A stretch of 64,000 bases of DNA from Lactobacillus panisapium (GTDB lineage Bacteria > Bacillota > Bacilli > Lactobacillales > Lactobacillaceae). Location: NCBI RefSeq assembly GCF_019469265.1, contig NZ_CP048268.1, positions 1,395,501 to 1,459,500 of the forward strand, read 5' to 3'. Positions 62,386 through 64,000 of this stretch are shown here, one piece after another. A program made the translations under genes and the position numbers. The notes below the pieces were generated by a model. That model saw only the letters and a program-made list of their open reading frames with translations, made no database searches and was not told the origin of the DNA. The stretch's first letter is position 1, and every line of letters starts with the position of its first letter.

Positions 62386-63756
62386 ATGGATAAACAAAAA
62401 ATAAATGACTTTGCTGAAAAAGTAAGAGATACATTCAATTTGCCAAGTTTAGGCTTTGGGATCTATCACAAAAATGAGAGCTATAGCCATGTATATGGCG
62501 ATGCGAACGAAGATAGCTTGTATCCTTTAGCCTCAATTTCTAAATCCTTTTTGGCAACGGCAATTTGTCAATTAGCTGATGAAGGTAGAATCAGCCTAGA
62601 TGATCCTTTAAAAAAATATTGGCCTGATTTTCAACTCGTTGATAAATATGCTCAAGATCATTTAACTTTTAGAGATGCACTAAGTCACCAAAGCGGACTA
62701 CCTGCTCACGATTTAATGCGTTTTACTAACATGAATAAGCATGATCTAACTTTAAAAGAAAAAGCTGAACATGTCGGCTACTTAGAGCCTAACCACGAAT
62801 TACGGGTTAAGATGCAATATAGTAATCTGGTTTATGCCGTGGCAACCTACGTAATGGAACAAGCAATCGGTCAGGACTACGGCTCATACGAACGTGAACA
62901 CCTACTTAAGCCACTTCACATGAATAATACTTTCATTAATCATCATGAGGCGCCACGTGACAGAATTCCTAAGCCTTATATTAGAGATAATGATGTAACG
63001 CAAGAAGTTCCATTTATTGCACCTGGCAAGGTTGGCGGAGCCAGCAGCATGTTAGCAACAATTGCCGACTTGCTTACTTGGGGTGAATTCCAGCTAAAAA
63101 CCCAAAAATCAACTTCAACTGAGGTTACTGCTCAGCGTTATCAGCCACAATCAATCATGCCTCCTAGCCGAGCATATGGTGGTGCTAACTTCGGCGCTTA
63201 TGGTTTAGGAATGATGATGGAAGACTACCGTGGTCACAAGTACTTTTATCACAGTGGTTCGTATATTGGATATTGTTCTTTCCTAGGCTTCGTTCCTGAT
63301 CTTGACTTGGCATTTGTTGTGACTACCAACATGGATTCTACCGATTCAATTTTCGCTTTGGCTTATCAAACAATTGACGAGGCCTTAGGAATTCATGACA
63401 CAGACTGGGCCGACAAAGTAAGTAAAATTATGGCAAAGAAAAACCAGGCAAGAGAAGATAATATTGCCAAGCTTAAAGGTAATGACTGCCATGCAGTTAA
63501 AGCAAAAGCAGAATTACTTGGTGATTACGAAAATCCAGGCTATGGTTTGGTTACTCTTTGTGACGAAAATGGCGAGCTTAAAGCAACTATCGGTAAATGG
63601 AATAATCCAGTACTTGAAGGTGCAAATGGCAAAATGTACATTGAAGCTCGGCTTTACCAACATGAACTAATTCCGATTGAATTAGGTACTGATAAAATAT
63701 ACTTACAATCAGATCCTGCACTTAAGAAGGCAACCGAGTTTGTCAAGGTAAACTAG
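62386..63756 (+). CDS. Serine hydrolase, beta-lactamase/PBP class C family
   Basis: 456 residues, no signal peptide, so cytoplasmic. The class C-type triad is present: SISKSFLATA (SxxK, Ser about 49), YSNLVYA (YxN, Tyr about 145) and HSGSYIGY (HSG in place of KTG, about 285). A C-terminal lipocalin-like domain follows (about 365-456). Relatives include D-aminopeptidases, esterases and EstB; substrate unknown. AAGGAG is 6 bases before the ATG. It is divergent from oppA, 188 bases apart. Confidence 0.9.
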   Translation: MDKQKINDFAEKVRDTFNLPSLGFGIYHKNESYSHVYGDANEDSLYPLASISKSFLATAICQLADEGRISLDDPLKKYWPDFQLVDKYAQDHLTFRDALSHQSGLPAHDLMRFTNMNKHDLTLKEKAEHVGYLEPNHELRVKMQYSNLVYAVATYVMEQAIGQDYGSYEREHLLKPLHMNNTFINHHEAPRDRIPKPYIRDNDVTQEVPFIAPGKVGGASSMLATIADLLTWGEFQLKTQKSTSTEVTAQRYQPQSIMPPSRAYGGANFGAYGLGMMMEDYRGHKYFYHSGSYIGYCSFLGFVPDLDLAFVVTTNMDSTDSIFALAYQTIDEALGIHDTDWADKVSKIMAKKNQAREDNIAKLKGNDCHAVKAKAELLGDYENPGYGLVTLCDENGELKATIGKWNNPVLEGANGKMYIEARLYQHELIPIELGTDKIYLQSDPALKKATEFVKVN

Positions 63757-63765
63757 ATTCACAAA

Positions 63766-63799
63766 TAAAAAGCAGCGTGCGACAACACGCTGTTTTTTT
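63766..63799. terminator. Terminator after the serine hydrolase gene
   Basis: CAGCGTG and CACGCTG pair perfectly around a six-base loop, flanked by A's and a long T-run; it can also serve the converging FMN-binding gene. Confidence 0.85.
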
Positions 63800-63830
63800 G
63801 TCCAAACAAGTTTGGTTAACTTATTTTTAT

Positions 63831-64000
63831 TTATTTAACTTTACTAAGTGAATCCTTGACGGCTTCTTTAATTGCCCTACTAGTTTGCGAAGCACCGGAA
63901 ACCGCATCAACATTGTACGTATTTTTCGCCACAATCTTTTTCGGTAGTTCCTTAATAGCCCTTAGACCATAATCATCACTTTCGGTCTGCTTTAAAATTT
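63831..64000 (-). CDS. FMN-binding domain protein, only the C-terminus in the window
   Basis: The last 55 or so residues run in an open frame from base 64000 and end at the TAA at 63831-63833. They contain VDAVSGASQTSRAIKEAV, the signature of the FMN_bind domain; the Thr in DAVSGASQT fits the site to which ApbE-type transferases attach FMN. The rest of the protein lies beyond the edge, so signal peptide, domain number and partners cannot be seen. It converges on the serine hydrolase gene. Confidence 0.85.
   Translation of the reverse strand, partial: ILKQTESDDYGLRAIKELPKKIVAKNTYNVDAVSGASQTSRAIKEAVKDSLSKVK

Noticed and set aside
1..64000. CRISPR array, insertion sequence, prophage or tRNA genes
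   Set aside because: No regularly spaced repeats, transposase or phage genes, or cloverleaf-like sequences were recognised on reading through the window.

Overview
The window is a chromosomal segment of a low-GC, Gram-positive lactic acid bacterium. It is most likely a Lactobacillus of the acidophilus/helveticus/crispatus type. The evidence is the gene content and order: a SLAP-domain surface protein, a YqeG-YqeH-NadD-YqeK-RsfS-TmcAL cluster, a polA-mutM-coaE-nrdR-dnaB-dnaI replication cluster, an EcsAB/PrsA/YhaMN neighbourhood, T-box control of pheST and thrS, and orphan OppA/peptidase genes. Species cannot be fixed from the sequence alone. No prophage, insertion sequence, CRISPR array, tRNA or rRNA gene was seen. 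Most genes lie on the minus strand.

Layout. 1-8.1 kb: methionine-gamma-lyase-like enzyme (cut by the left edge), miaA, a small operon (5-FTHF cyclo-ligase, rhomboid protease, YqgQ, rhodanese-like protein lacking its cysteine), rpmG, the transpeptidase PBP2b, a plus-strand BadF-type sugar kinase, greA. 8.2-11.9 kb: pheT-pheS under a T-box. 11.9-17 kb: HxlR regulator, TrmH-type methyltransferase, acylphosphatase, YidC lipoprotein insertase and an OmpR-type two-component pair. 17.1-22.1 kb: ribosome-assembly and NAD genes. 22.2-23.6 kb: infC-rpmI-rplT with an L20-type leader, a consensus promoter and an ATT start for infC. 23.6-26.3 kb: an orphan two-gene ABC system resembling the lactococcin-972 exporter. 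26.5-29.4 kb: polar amino acid (glutamine-type) ABC importer. 29.6-31.8 kb: thrS with T-box. 31.9-38.8 kb: replication/repair cluster. 39-40.3 kb: SLAP surface protein. 40.4-43.7 kb: a sugar-use operon (TIM-barrel isomerase, PTS EIIBC, DeoR regulator) with a clear promoter and CcpA cre site. 43.8-44.1 kb: decayed LysR-type regulator remnant. 44.1-49.4 kb: murC, then ecsA-ecsB-trmB-thioredoxin-ytpR. 49.5-51.3 kb (plus): HIT protein, YtxH-like protein, PrsA foldase. 51.3-58.4 kb: yhaM, SbcC/SbcD-like YhaN/YhaO, YheA-like protein, PBP1A. 58.5-64 kb: pseudouridine synthase, PepI-OppA operon, serine hydrolase, and the C-terminus of an FMN-binding protein cut by the right edge.

The window is mostly housekeeping. 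The parts most worth following are the orphan lactococcin-972-like ABC pair, the sugar operon of unknown substrate with helically phased TTTCA repeats, the exported SLAP protein with two cysteines, the LysR remnant, and the rhodanese without its catalytic cysteine. Start codons were moved from the longest possible reading where a ribosome binding site decided it (noted per gene). All functional calls rest on motif recognition by eye; no database search was run.
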